DNA of 64,000 nucleotides from Cytidiella melzeri. Its lineage: Eukaryota; Basidiomycota; Agaricomycetes; Polyporales; Irpicaceae. Of this stretch, positions 55,436 through 64,000 are shown piece after piece. The stretch is from positions 146,971 through 210,970 of the forward strand of contig JABYQR010000036.1 of NCBI GenBank assembly GCA_022592445.1, in the 5' to 3' direction. The stretch's first letter is position 1. The number at the start of each line of letters is the position of its first letter. Under the pieces are notes generated by a model that saw only the letters and a program-made list of their open reading frames with translations, did no database searches and was not told where the DNA came from. A program made the position numbers and the translations under genes.

Positions 55436-57779
55436 ATGGCGGAAGCACCAGCACAGTTGCTGTCCCTCAAGGTAATGAGGGTCTCGGTATGTCATTTGAT
55501 CATCGATTCCCAGATGTGTTAACCGAGCTGAACTACAAACACAGAGGCCCGCTCTAGCGACAGCTTGGGAACCATTCTACTCAAGCTCATCAGCTTTCTC
55601 CGCGCATTCAACTGCGTCAATCGTGTCGCTGCAGGGCAAAAATCCCCTACCTGGACATCCCAAAACTCTTCGTGATCTTACCCATATCACGGAGATGCTC
55701 ACTCTACCATCAGCGTTCGGCAGCATCCAGTTGGGAGAAACTTTCTCTAGCTGTCTATCTGTGAACAACGAAGCAACCCAAGACGTGGATGGTGTCTCGC
55801 TCCGCGTCGAGATGCAGACAGCCACGGCCAAGACGATCCTAGCAGATTACGGAGGTTCGGACTTTCAGCTACGCGCTGGGGATACTATAGAGAAAGTTGT
55901 GGAACACGAAATTAAAGAACTCGGACAACATGTTTTGGCGTGCACTGTGTCGTATCGACTACCCCTTGGGCATCGTGCTGCTCACGGCCAGGAAGACTCG
56001 GGAGTGCAGTCCTTCCGTAAGTTCTACAAATTCTCAGTAAGTCGTAACTCTTTAGGAATGCTATTTTTCTCTCATCTGATATAAGGTCACAAATCCACTC
56101 TCTGTGAAAACGAAAGTTCATGTTCCCCGTTCACCAACTGCACTTCTGTCTCCTGTAGAGCGCGAGAAAGTATTTCTTGAGGTACATATACAGAATCTCA
56201 CTCCAGATGCGTTGTGGATCCAACGGATGAAATTTGAGTGCGCAGAGGAATTGGATGTCTTCGACGCCAATGCTTCGAAAGACCCTGCGCTGGCGGGAGC
56301 AACGACTATCTTTTCGGGATCAATGGCTCTGCTACAGCCGCAAGATACTCGTCAATACATCTATATCCTCTCTCCCAAGATCCTACCATCTTTCCCTGTA
56401 ACACATGCCCCCGGTAGTATCATACCACTCGGAAGACTAGACATCTCATGGCGATCATCATTCGGAGAACCTGGTCGCTTATTGACATCTGTGCGTAACT
56501 CTCGATTTCAGTGGTCCTGCTGATGCAAACTTCTACCAAGATGCTCTCCCGGCGTATCCCCTTGATCCAAGTCCAGCAAGCTCAACCTCCTGTGCCCCCT
56601 CCCAAGCCGGCTTTGCCGCTTCACCTGCAAAGATCTAACACTATAAGCTCCACCTCTTCTTCTCGCGTCGGCTCCCCTCACATCGCTCAGCGTCCATTAA
56701 GTCCTCCAATACAAGGTGGGGCACCCATACCCTATCGCCCAGATTCTCCATTTCGCCGTGGCACTGGATTTTCGCTTTCTACAACACCGCAATCTCCTAA
56801 TCCAGCTCCTCCTCCTCCCAACCCGGCAATTCGAAGACCAGACGAAACTCTTGACGCTGATTTGGTTGTCCGACATATCTCAAGTGACAATCTCGTTGTG
56901 GAGAACCCATTCAAGGTAGACTTCACTGTTACCGTTTCGGCTCCGGTACCTGTCGGCCTTGCTGGACAACCACGAAAGGACAGAATAGTCACCTTGGCGA
57001 TACAACACGTCCTCCCTGCACGCCCACAAATTGGAACAGCGAACTCTCTTCCTGGCACTGCGAATGCACCAGACACAATATGGTCCCCGAACCTACCTTC
57101 ATCTGGAGTATCGACCCCTTCGCCATATGGGACGCCTTCTCGGGGAGACTTCCCTGACAGTCTCACGCAACGTCTTCTTCATGCGTCTCCTAGAGAGCCT
57201 GGATTGGCCATAGACATCGATGGAGGTTTAGACTCTGGGGATGGGCCTGATACCGGTCAAGCCACGCCAGCTCCTCCCGGACGTCGCGACACCGCCTCGA
57301 TTTTATCCAACATCGTTCTTCCTCCACCGTTTTCTATCATCGAAACAAGCACTGGAACTGCTAGATCTCCGCATGTCGTCTTTCTTGGTCCTTCATCAAT
57401 CATTCTCCCACCTATACGCGTACCTGTACCCGTGATTAACCCACCGGTCATATCGAGCCAAGGAGAATACGGACATGAGCGGAACCTCAGTGAAAGCACC
57501 GTGACGGACAGCGAAGCCGACAGCGATCTGCATGAGACGATTGGAGCGAAGGTTGTACCGAAGATGCTTATGTCGCAGGAGTTCCAATTGGAATTCTTAC
57601 CGGTGAGGGCAGGGCTCGCTTCAGTCGGCGGACTTCGAGTGTTGTTGGTGGAAGATCGCCTCGTTGATGCGGAAGGGAGAGAAGATAACCGAGCTCGAAG
57701 GCCGTTGGAGGCGAGGACGTTGAAGGAATGGGATGTCATCGCGGAGTTGTGGGTCAAAAGTCAGACAAGGCAGGCGTAG
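55436..57779 (+). CDS. TRAPP complex subunit 13 (DUF974 family)
   Basis: ATG at 55436 gives MAEAPAQLLSLKVMRVS, joined over an intron to RPALATAWEPFYSSSSAFSA. Conserved blocks follow: ITEMLTLPSAFGSIQLGETF, SVNNEATQDVDGVSLRVEMQ, LGQHVLACTVSYRLP, then SVKTKVHVPRS, EVHIQNLTPDALWIQRMKFE, LLQPQDTRQYIYILSPK and LGRLDISWRSSFGEPGRLLT. The final exon (from about 56540) has DLVVRHISSDNLVVENPFKV, RIVTLAIQHVLP and the end FLPVRAGLASVGGLRVLL with AELWVKSQTRQA. TRAPPC13 belongs to the Rab-GEF TRAPP complexes of secretion/autophagy. A long Ser/Pro-rich insertion (56600-56830, 57040-57290) is lineage-specific. Confidence 0.9.
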
Positions 57780-57797
57780 CGAGGTCTCGGGCAACGG

Positions 57798-58263
57798 ATG
57801 CACAGGGAGAAATCAGTCGAGTTACAAGTTAGTGCTTGTCATGTTCGTAGGCTGACATGAGGCTTACCAATGATTAAATTTGATCTAGTCTTCGTGTCAG
57901 TGGCTGACAAAGTCTCGTTTCAGGCGCATGTTGGTTTCCCCACCTACCGCCTAAGTGGCAGTCGATGGGTACTTATCCTGAGGACCACGAAAAGGTCTGC
58001 GCCAGGAGGAATACGCATAACACGTATCCACCCTCCCTCAGGAATGGCCGCCCTGGATGTATTCTAGAGGTCGCTATCAGCTTCACATTGTGGTGCAGAA
58101 CGCAAGAGCAGACTTACTCAACCCAGGGACGACCATGTTGCCGGGGGCCAACGTCGTCGAGCTGATCAGGCTCTCTGTCAACGTCCCAGCATTTCACGGA
58201 AGTACGTCTTCAGTCGCGCGGCTACTCGAATTACCCTCGGAGGACCTAGGAATCAAAGTGTAG
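57798..58263 (+). CDS. Possible small unknown gene, in frame with the TRAPPC13 stop
   Basis: Three exons can be spliced in phase: ATG at 57798 (MHREKSVELQVSACHV), an intron from about 57848 to 57925, ACWFPHLPPKWQSMGTYPED, an intron ending just before GAATGG near 58042, and WPPWMYSRGRYQLHIVVQNA to LLELPSEDLGIKV, stop at 58261-58263. The result is about 113 residues. The last exon has convincing composition; the first is weak. ATG 57798 is in the same frame as the TAG (57777-57779) of TRAPPC13 with no stop between, so stop-codon readthrough or an alternative last exon is also possible. No family recognised. Confidence 0.35.
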
Positions 58264-58398
58264 AATATGTCAGTAGACAACACAATTCAATCCCACGATG
58301 GCCGCCGTCATAGCAGTCGCCCAGCACCCTGCACGAGGGAGTCGCCCCAGAGTAGAAAGCCCAAGAGAACCAGTCCCCAAAGTCATGTCGCCTAGAGC

Positions 58399-59091
58399 TT
58401 AGCATTCCATTTCGAAGAGCTCGGGGCGGTGGCGAATATCAGAGCGGAGATAAGCAGCATCCAGAGAGATCAGAGTGTCCTCAACACGAACGATAGCACC
58501 ACGCCTAGTACGCTTGGAAGTTTTCACCTTGACGGGGCTGACCACGGCAGCGGGAGCCTTAGAGCACAGAGCATCCAGTTCATCGAACAAGGCAGATTGG
58601 CGGACAGGGTTGCAGAGCTCTTCCAGTTCGTCGAACAAGCAAGATTGGTCCACGCCGGCGATGAGGGCATCTTCGGTCCTGGAAGGAGGCAGAGGCTTGT
58701 GGCAGACATAGTAGTCGAAGACCTCGGGCAGCAGAGAGCAGTCGGAGTCAGAGTAGGAGTCAGTCGACGAGGTAGAGCTAGTGGTTGCAGTTGAGGAGCC
58801 AGAGACAGAACGCTTCTCCTGACGTTGAACAGACGAGGGGTGGCGGCCAGCGTGTGCAACATCAGCTTCCCAGAGGCCAACTTCGGCGACCATCTCAGGA
58901 GAGTCAGGGTAAGGGATGACAGTACGGAGCTTGATTTTCTTGGACATCTGAGCCTGTTCTAGAGGGATAAGGTGGACCCTGTTCGCCAAGTCACCAGGAG
59001 GGCAGCGTTCGACGAAAGGGCCGATAGTGATGGGCTTTTTCTCGGCGACCTGCGCACGAGTGGACTTCTTTGTGAAGGAGAAGAAAGGCAT
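58399..59091 (-). CDS. Unknown 230-residue protein with duplicated LFDEL motif
   Basis: ATG at 59091 gives MPFFSFTKKSTRAQVAEKKP. A single exon encodes an N-terminal ordered part (TIGPFVERCPPGDLANRVHL, IKLRTVIPYPDSPEMVAEVG), a Ser/Thr-rich stretch, and two near-repeats, SCLFDELEELCNP and SALFDELDALCSK, about 17 residues apart. A basic patch (KTSKRTRRGA) precedes the end. The duplicated motif looks like a short amphipathic interaction helix. No family is recognised. The frame stays open upstream of 59091, but the ATG there has good context. Confidence 0.55.
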   Translation of the reverse strand: MPFFSFTKKSTRAQVAEKKPITIGPFVERCPPGDLANRVHLIPLEQAQMSKKIKLRTVIPYPDSPEMVAEVGLWEADVAHAGRHPSSVQRQEKRSVSGSSTATTSSTSSTDSYSDSDCSLLPEVFDYYVCHKPLPPSRTEDALIAGVDQSCLFDELEELCNPVRQSALFDELDALCSKAPAAVVSPVKVKTSKRTRRGAIVRVEDTLISLDAAYLRSDIRHRPELFEMEC

Positions 59092-59436
59092 TGTGGCTAT
59101 AATGGGCGTTAGGTATGGAAATGCGGGAGATGGATATGGTAGTGTAGAAAGAAAGAGGAGGAGATCTGCGCGAGTAGTCGCGACTTTAATCGTTTCTGGG
59201 ATTCTGACGGCTGTCCAGACTGGGTCTGCCCAGCCGCCGGAATTCCCGAAGAAGCCAATCGAGGTGTCAGCCTCAGTCCTTGGCAGATTTTTTGAAGACA
59301 ACAATGTACATTCATCGTCGTCTTCACAAATCTGCTGAGGAGTGAGGCTGACGCACCAAAGAGCGACAGCACGACGAAGCTAGTACTCCTATACTCGTCC
59401 TTCTACGGGTCATTCCACAGCATCGGCTTCAGTGCC
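59092..59436. other. Intergenic with imperfect inverted repeat
   Basis: Contains the hairpin-forming inverted repeat at 59266-59352. No gene seen. Confidence 0.5.
59266..59352. repeat. Imperfect inverted repeat, arms ~33 bp, loop ~20 bp
   Basis: 59266-59299 (GTCAGCCTCAGTCCTTGGCA...) pairs with the reverse complement of 59320-59352 with about six mismatches or a 1-nt bulge. It could fold as a hairpin in DNA or RNA. It may be the remnant of a small terminal-inverted-repeat element. Confidence 0.7.
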
Positions 59437-60056
59437 TCAGGTTTCTGCAAGCTCACTCAGCTCGTAAGCATCCCTGGTATTTGGCCGGCTTCTCTTCGAC
59501 CTTCCACCATGCTCTGAGTCAGATATACACTTCGAGCCAGACTCGAGCTGAGGCTCTATACCTCGACACCGTTCTCTCGCAATCTTCTTGCCGGCCCTCT
59601 GAGATATTTGCAGAACTTTTGTGTGCCACGAATTATCGAGAACCCTGCTCCCGCGAGGCACCGGACTCCGAGTAGCCTCATCTGCAGTTTTCTCATCTGG
59701 CTCCGAATCCTCAATGTCGTGTTCCGAGTCGCCTCCAGTAAGTGTATGACTCACAGGTTGCTTCTCGGTATCTAGCGGGGCAGAGGGAGCTGTCGAAGGT
59801 TGATAGAGGTCGCTCAAGAGTGCAATGAGAGCAGGAGAGACATATTTCGCAGTGAGTGTGAAGCGGAGTGTGCCCAGCGTATTGCCCAACAATTTGTGTT
59901 CTTCTCCCGTGGAAATCACTCCGTCATTGTCGTCGCTCTGATGTAAGTGCTCCTAGACGAAGTTCAAGAGCTTTCCATTCGTTGCGTTTCTTTCTAATCA
60001 AGTCCATACAATCCAACGTCTTGCCAATAACAGGCCGCAGTACGAGATCACATGGA
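59437..60056 (-). pseudogene. Unknown gene cut by a LINE insertion and frameshifted
   Basis: From the LINE poly(A) junction at 60057 downward, one frame reads CDLVLRPVIGKTLDCMDLIR and KKRNEWKALELRLGALTSE, then continues only after a one-base shift near 59935 into DDNDGVISTGEEHKLLGNTL, TALIALLSDLYQPSTAPS-like sequence and a Lys/Arg/Ser-rich end (GGRSKRSRPNTRDAYELSEL), stop at 59437. The composition is gene-like on both sides. The 5' part is missing and would lie beyond the LINE outside the window. I read this as a gene interrupted by the insertion. No domain recognised. Confidence 0.5.
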
Positions 60057-60075
60057 TTTTTTTTTTTTTTTTTTT

Positions 60076-60507
60076 AATATCTAAGTTTATAAAGGTCCGT
60101 GCGTAACGTAGTTACATGTGAGACCATAATCCGAAACCATGAAACGGCTGCCAGCGCCCGTCCCGATTGTGGGTTGTTTTATACAGTCCTCGGATGAGTG
60201 GTGCGGACCGGACAGCGAGGCAGTGGTGTTCAGGCACCGCCCAAGTGTCACAACCTATACTTGGCAGAAACAGAAAGGGAGACATAGACCCCCGGCCCCA
60301 TGTTGGCCTGCGGCTGCGAGTGCCCGCTGCAACTGCTACTTTCTGACGGTTTTTTCAGGACGGTTGAATGTGGTATGTCCTAGGCCTGATGACTTAGCCC
60401 CGTCTAAGCGCGTTGTCGCTACTACGCAGAAAGAGAAAATAACCCCCCCTCCGTTGAAGAAACACAACATTCACCAACATGCCAGGTTATGGCACACAAA
60501 AGCCCTT
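60076..60507. other. 3' UTR of the LINE
   Basis: Between the LINE stop codon and its poly(A). No internal gene. This segment would be shared by other copies. Confidence 0.7.
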
Positions 60508-63500
60508 TCACTCACTTAGGTGAAGGGTTCCTTCGCCGGATGCAGGGTAGAGAACACCCCAACCCGCATCCGTGGGTTCCCCCCAAGCCAAACGTCCTGT
60601 CTGACTGGGGTTCGCCCGCCACCGCGTAGATTCCGACAGCGAGGGGTCGACCTCGCCACCGTCCTCATGATGACCATCGCGTCTCGAATTGGAATCACTG
60701 TTTGCCACAGGAAGGCGAAACTCATCCTCTCCGAAATCCAGCGCATCCGCTGGCCTTCCATTAGCAAGGTATTGCCGCTCCCTCTGCGGCCCCCACCAAC
60801 TGGAGTGTGGAGATTTAAACTCCAAGTCGTCTGTTAGATTTTTGAAAAACCATTCGACGAACTTTGCCCAGTCCTCCTCTGACCTAGCATTGGCCTCAGC
60901 TTCCGCTCTGGCATGGTGATCATCCGCTGGAATATGTTTCTCCTTTGGCGTCTTCACCTTCAATATTGGGTCACTCCTCTGCTCCTCAGAAGCCTCCCCT
61001 TTGTGTATGAGCGTTCTTATGGTCCACTCATGGCCTGACCTCCACACCTCACGCATGAACTTCCGGTGGGATTTGGGGCTGTAATCGATTGGTTTCCACT
61101 TGGTATGGGCACCAAACACGGTTTGTTTAAGTATTGTTTCAGCCCATACTCGTGTTACCGCGTAGGAGTTGAAACAATTTGCAGCTAAATCTGAGGTTCT
61201 CGTTTCCACCAGCTTAGCCCATTCAAAAGTTCCTGCCATGGGGTTCATGATCAAGAACACAAGGAGTTCGTTTTGTCCAAACGACTGTGTGCAGTTTTGG
61301 AAATCTGCAGAATCCATACTCGCAAGAGCTGCTAGCTCCTCTTGGTTGTATGGGTCAGGTGGTCTCCAAGCACGGTACCACAAAAGACACTCGTCCAGCA
61401 GATGCTTTCGAGTTTCAATAGCGCCACACGCACATTCCGTGGGGCCCTCCAGGTGAAATCTTTCACGGAACTCGCCAATAGGCATGTGTCCTGAGATGAG
61501 ACGTGTAGCAGCAGCATATTCCGCCACACCCACTGTATTATCAGGCTTATCAACGTTATACAACGCTGACTGAGCTCCGCCAAGGTTTTTCAACCACCAA
61601 TGCCGTTTGGCTACTGGTGTCACTCCCTTGAATTCAGACGTTTTAATAACGTTGCTGTGCCCTTTGTAATCAAAGTCTTTCATAAGACGATGCCACCGTT
61701 TAATAGCCATTGCATCTTTGTCTTGACGTGCCACACTCCACGAGGTAAATCTTGGTTGTGGTTTTTCTGTAGCCTCTTTGGCAAATTTGTCCATGTCCTC
61801 GTTGAGTGCGAGGCCAATGTGACTTGGTACCCAATGCAGCCCCACATAGCGTGCAGGGTTTGCACTCAAGAAGTCTCGCACCCTTCGGCACGCTACCAAA
61901 CGCATCATCTGTCCTGGGCCAACATTTGGCTTCAGGATGGATTGCAATGCAGACTTGTTGTCAGCAAAGAGGTGGATTTCAGTGATACTATCAGGAATGT
62001 TCATGACAGCATCACTAATACCCATAGCAAGAGCGCAAATTTCAGCGTCATATACGCCAGAATTGCCCATAGGGGTGTGTTTCCTAGTAAGAGTTACACC
62101 CATGTGTCGTGTAGTCCAGGCTGCTCCTGACTTGCGTCTTCTTGCAGACCCATCCCATATAAGAGATCCGTCAGTCCAAACTGAGCGAATGTCTTCATTA
62201 TGTTCTGTGAACTCAATTCGAGGTTTCAGATCTCCATCCACCCACGACTTAAAATCGTTGGAGGATTTGTTAGGCGCATCCACAAAGAACTTGATTCTGT
62301 CCTGGAACTCATCTAGGATGCGTTTACCAGGCCAGTTTTCAACATCAACAGGATCAAAGGCTTCGTCCGAAGTCATCCCTATTCTATGGATGTGCGCCAA
62401 AGGCGAATCCACTTTATATTGTCGTGCCCCCAAAGGAAAAGGCATGCGACAATTTGCATCGTTTGTCTCCCACTCCGCCGGGAGATTAGCCCGGAGGGGG
62501 TGACCTCGATGCACTGTTCTCACTCTAAGAGCAGCTTTCGACATAAATTTGTCTACTTGGTGTCGGATGGGAATGAGCCCAGCCATCATCTCGAGTGCAC
62601 CAATCGGAGTGGTCTTAAAGCCACCTGTGATCCACCTCGCAGCTCGCGACTGAGCAAGTTGAAGCTCTTTCGCAATCCATTTCTGTCGCTTCCAATTGGG
62701 ATCCCACCACAGTTGTGCACCATAGAGTAGGACTGGAAGCACGTTAGAGATGTATAACCGTCTCTTATGATAAGGATTAAATCCTCGTTGAGAATTACCA
62801 AGTAATCGCAACGCATTGACAGTGCTACACGCCTTGTTAGCATACCGTCTTATGTGCTCCCTCCATGTAAGTCTAGGAGTGAAAAAGAAGCCCAGGTATC
62901 GTACAACCTCCTTAGGCTTAATGACAATTACTGTCCCGTCATGGCTTGGCAAGTTCACACTTGGGCCCAAAGGTTCACCTGGGCTCCAAGGTTTGGTGCT
63001 ATTTCTGAAGTGGATAAGTTCGGTCTTATCCCCTTCTACTTCTAACCCTGCCATTCTCATGGCATCGGTCATTTTTACATATATGCGTTCCAGCAACCTA
63101 GCGTTTGCTATAAGTTGTTGGTTAATGCGCGCTTTTGCCATTGGAGGGCCAAATACATGTATCCACCCATCATCGACAAAGAATTGCAGGGTTTGATCCC
63201 CCTCAAGCACCTGGTTCGTGGGCGCCACATGATGTAGAGCCGGAGCTAGGTACAATGCTGTTAACGGTGGAGATAAGACAGCGCCCTGCCCTGCTCCTAC
63301 CGAACAATCCTTAGGGTCTGTCTCAGACCCCTGGAAGCAGAATTTGGTCATACGGCCCCTGAAGTAATCCTCAAAGAAGTCGCAGATTTTTGAATTAAAG
63401 CCCTGCCGTCTAAACACGCCAGTGGCTATAGTGTGGTTGACCGACGGGAAAAACTGCGCCACGTCTACCAGAAGAGCAGAGGACAACCTATTCCTCGCCC

Positions 63501-63890
63501 ATCCTTCTCGCACGTTGTGAACAACTTGCACTCCCGCATCCGTAGTTGAATGCTGCATCGTTCCGCCAAACTGGCAAGGATGAGTAATGCCAAACTTCTG
63601 CGACTCAAATTGTAATCGCTTCGCTATGACTTTCTCTAACAACTTGCCAATACAATTTAGCAAGACTATCGGACGATACGCTTTGGGCTTCGTGTAATCC
63701 GGCTTATTTGGTTTGGGTATGATCACTGTCTTTGACTCTTTGAATGCAGACGGGAACACACCAAACTTAATGCATCCGTTAAACAGATGCCGGACCCTAG
63801 ATGCTGCTGTAGCATCTCCTTTATCCTCAAAGTCCTTGCAACTAAAGTCATAAGGGCCTTGAATGACAATGTGTTTCAGCCAGAAACCAT
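60508..63890 (-). pseudogene. LINE reverse transcriptase / RNase H polyprotein, one frameshift
   Basis: One long frame encodes RT motifs (FKESKTVIIPKPNKPDYTKP, AYRPIVLLNCIGKLLEKVIA, GAGQGAVLSPPL, and the catalytic FFVDDGWIHVFG), the RT thumb (LTWREHIRRYANKA), RNase H (VWTDGSLIWDG, YDAEICALAMG, HLFADNKSALQSIL, HWVPSHIGLALNED) and a cysteine knuckle (ECACGAIETRKHLLDEC). Upstream it stays open to about 63885, where APGPDHLSW in another frame must join to FWLKHIV; the local TTT has one T too many. So this copy carries at least one disabling frameshift. The type resembles Tad/I-like fungal LINEs. No ATG-endonuclease part is visible. Confidence 0.9.
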
Positions 63891-64000
63891 GACAGGTGGT
63901 CTGGGCCTGGTGCAGACATATTTGATGTCTTCTTCAACTCCTCAAGGATTTCCGCCAAGCTGAAGTCTGCCCACTCCCTCTCAGGGGCCTGGGGGATCAG
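63891..64000 (-). pseudogene. LINE polyprotein upstream of the frameshift
   Basis: The frame LIPQAPEREWADFSLAEILE and EELKKTSNMSAPGPDHLSW is the segment just before RT motif 0-1 and is open to the window edge. Confidence 0.8.

Larger units (their letters stand above)
60057..64000 (-). mobile_element. LINE (non-LTR retrotransposon), 3' part, poly(A) at left end
   Basis: A run of 19 T at 60057-60075 is the poly(A) tail on the minus strand. 60076-60507 is its 3' UTR and the polyprotein lies from 60508 to the window edge. The 5' end and the second target-site duplication are outside the window. A ~400-bp piece of the same family lies at 7561-7961. Confidence 0.9.

Noticed and set aside
61600..62130. 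Plus-strand 176-codon frame inside the LINE
   Set aside because: It is antisense to the RNase H region and has no independent support.
1..64000. CRISPR arrays, bacterial operons, tRNA and rRNA genes
   Set aside because: No regularly spaced short repeats, no Shine-Dalgarno-linked gene strings, and no cloverleaf with TTCRANY-type arm was recognised by eye; a tRNAscan run would decide for tRNAs.

Overview
The window is nuclear DNA of a filamentous basidiomycete, most likely an Agaricomycete. The evidence is dense protein genes on both strands with many 45-70 nt GT-AG introns carrying CTGAC/CTAAC-like branch sites, basidiomycete-style proteins, and fungal non-LTR retrotransposon debris at both ends. 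The species cannot be named from sequence alone. No rRNA, tRNA or CRISPR array was recognised. Gene models below were spliced by hand from frame continuity, splice sites and family conservation.

Left end, 1-8.0 kb (accessory). This holds an edge-truncated unknown gene, a TG...CA solo-LTR candidate with a 5-bp duplication (1288-1691), a decayed LINE endonuclease region (1798-3125), an unknown multi-exon SAP-like gene (3289-5433), a 5'-truncated LINE with poly(A) and an exact target-site duplication (5992-7128), and a fragment of the LINE family that fills the right end (7561-7961).

Core, 8.8-47.3 kb. Recognisable genes in order are: a small unknown protein; UBE2C-type E2; EDE1 (EH domains, coiled coil, UBA); class II cAMP phosphodiesterase; CrtC/lipocalin-like secreted protein; striatin; an inverted-repeat gene family member; a GAT + multi-EH fusion protein related to EDE1; Pin4-like RRM/R3H protein; NUC1/EndoG nuclease; extended SDR; mitochondrial ribosomal protein mL46; V-ATPase subunit H; tetraspanin; Met8; MBF1 (which appears to need a 2-nt micro-exon); gamma-tubulin; FG nucleoporin. 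Themes are endocytosis and ubiquitin (EDE1, GAT-EH), cell cycle and spindle (UBE2C, gamma-tubulin), signalling (PDE1, striatin) and mitochondria (NUC1, mL46, YME2). Clustering seems incidental rather than operon-like.

Right part, 47.8-64 kb. An F-box-like gene and a deleted paralogue flank the second copy of the inverted repeat. Then come YME2, TRAPPC13, a possible small gene, two unknown genes, and a long LINE (RT + RNase H) whose poly(A) end cuts into the last unknown gene. The LINE continues past the right edge and carries a frameshift.

The most notable observations are the 2-nt exon of MBF1, the GAT-EH fusion whose start codon abuts a dispersed repeat, and the repeat pair placed as bidirectional spacers. 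No complete novel system is claimed.
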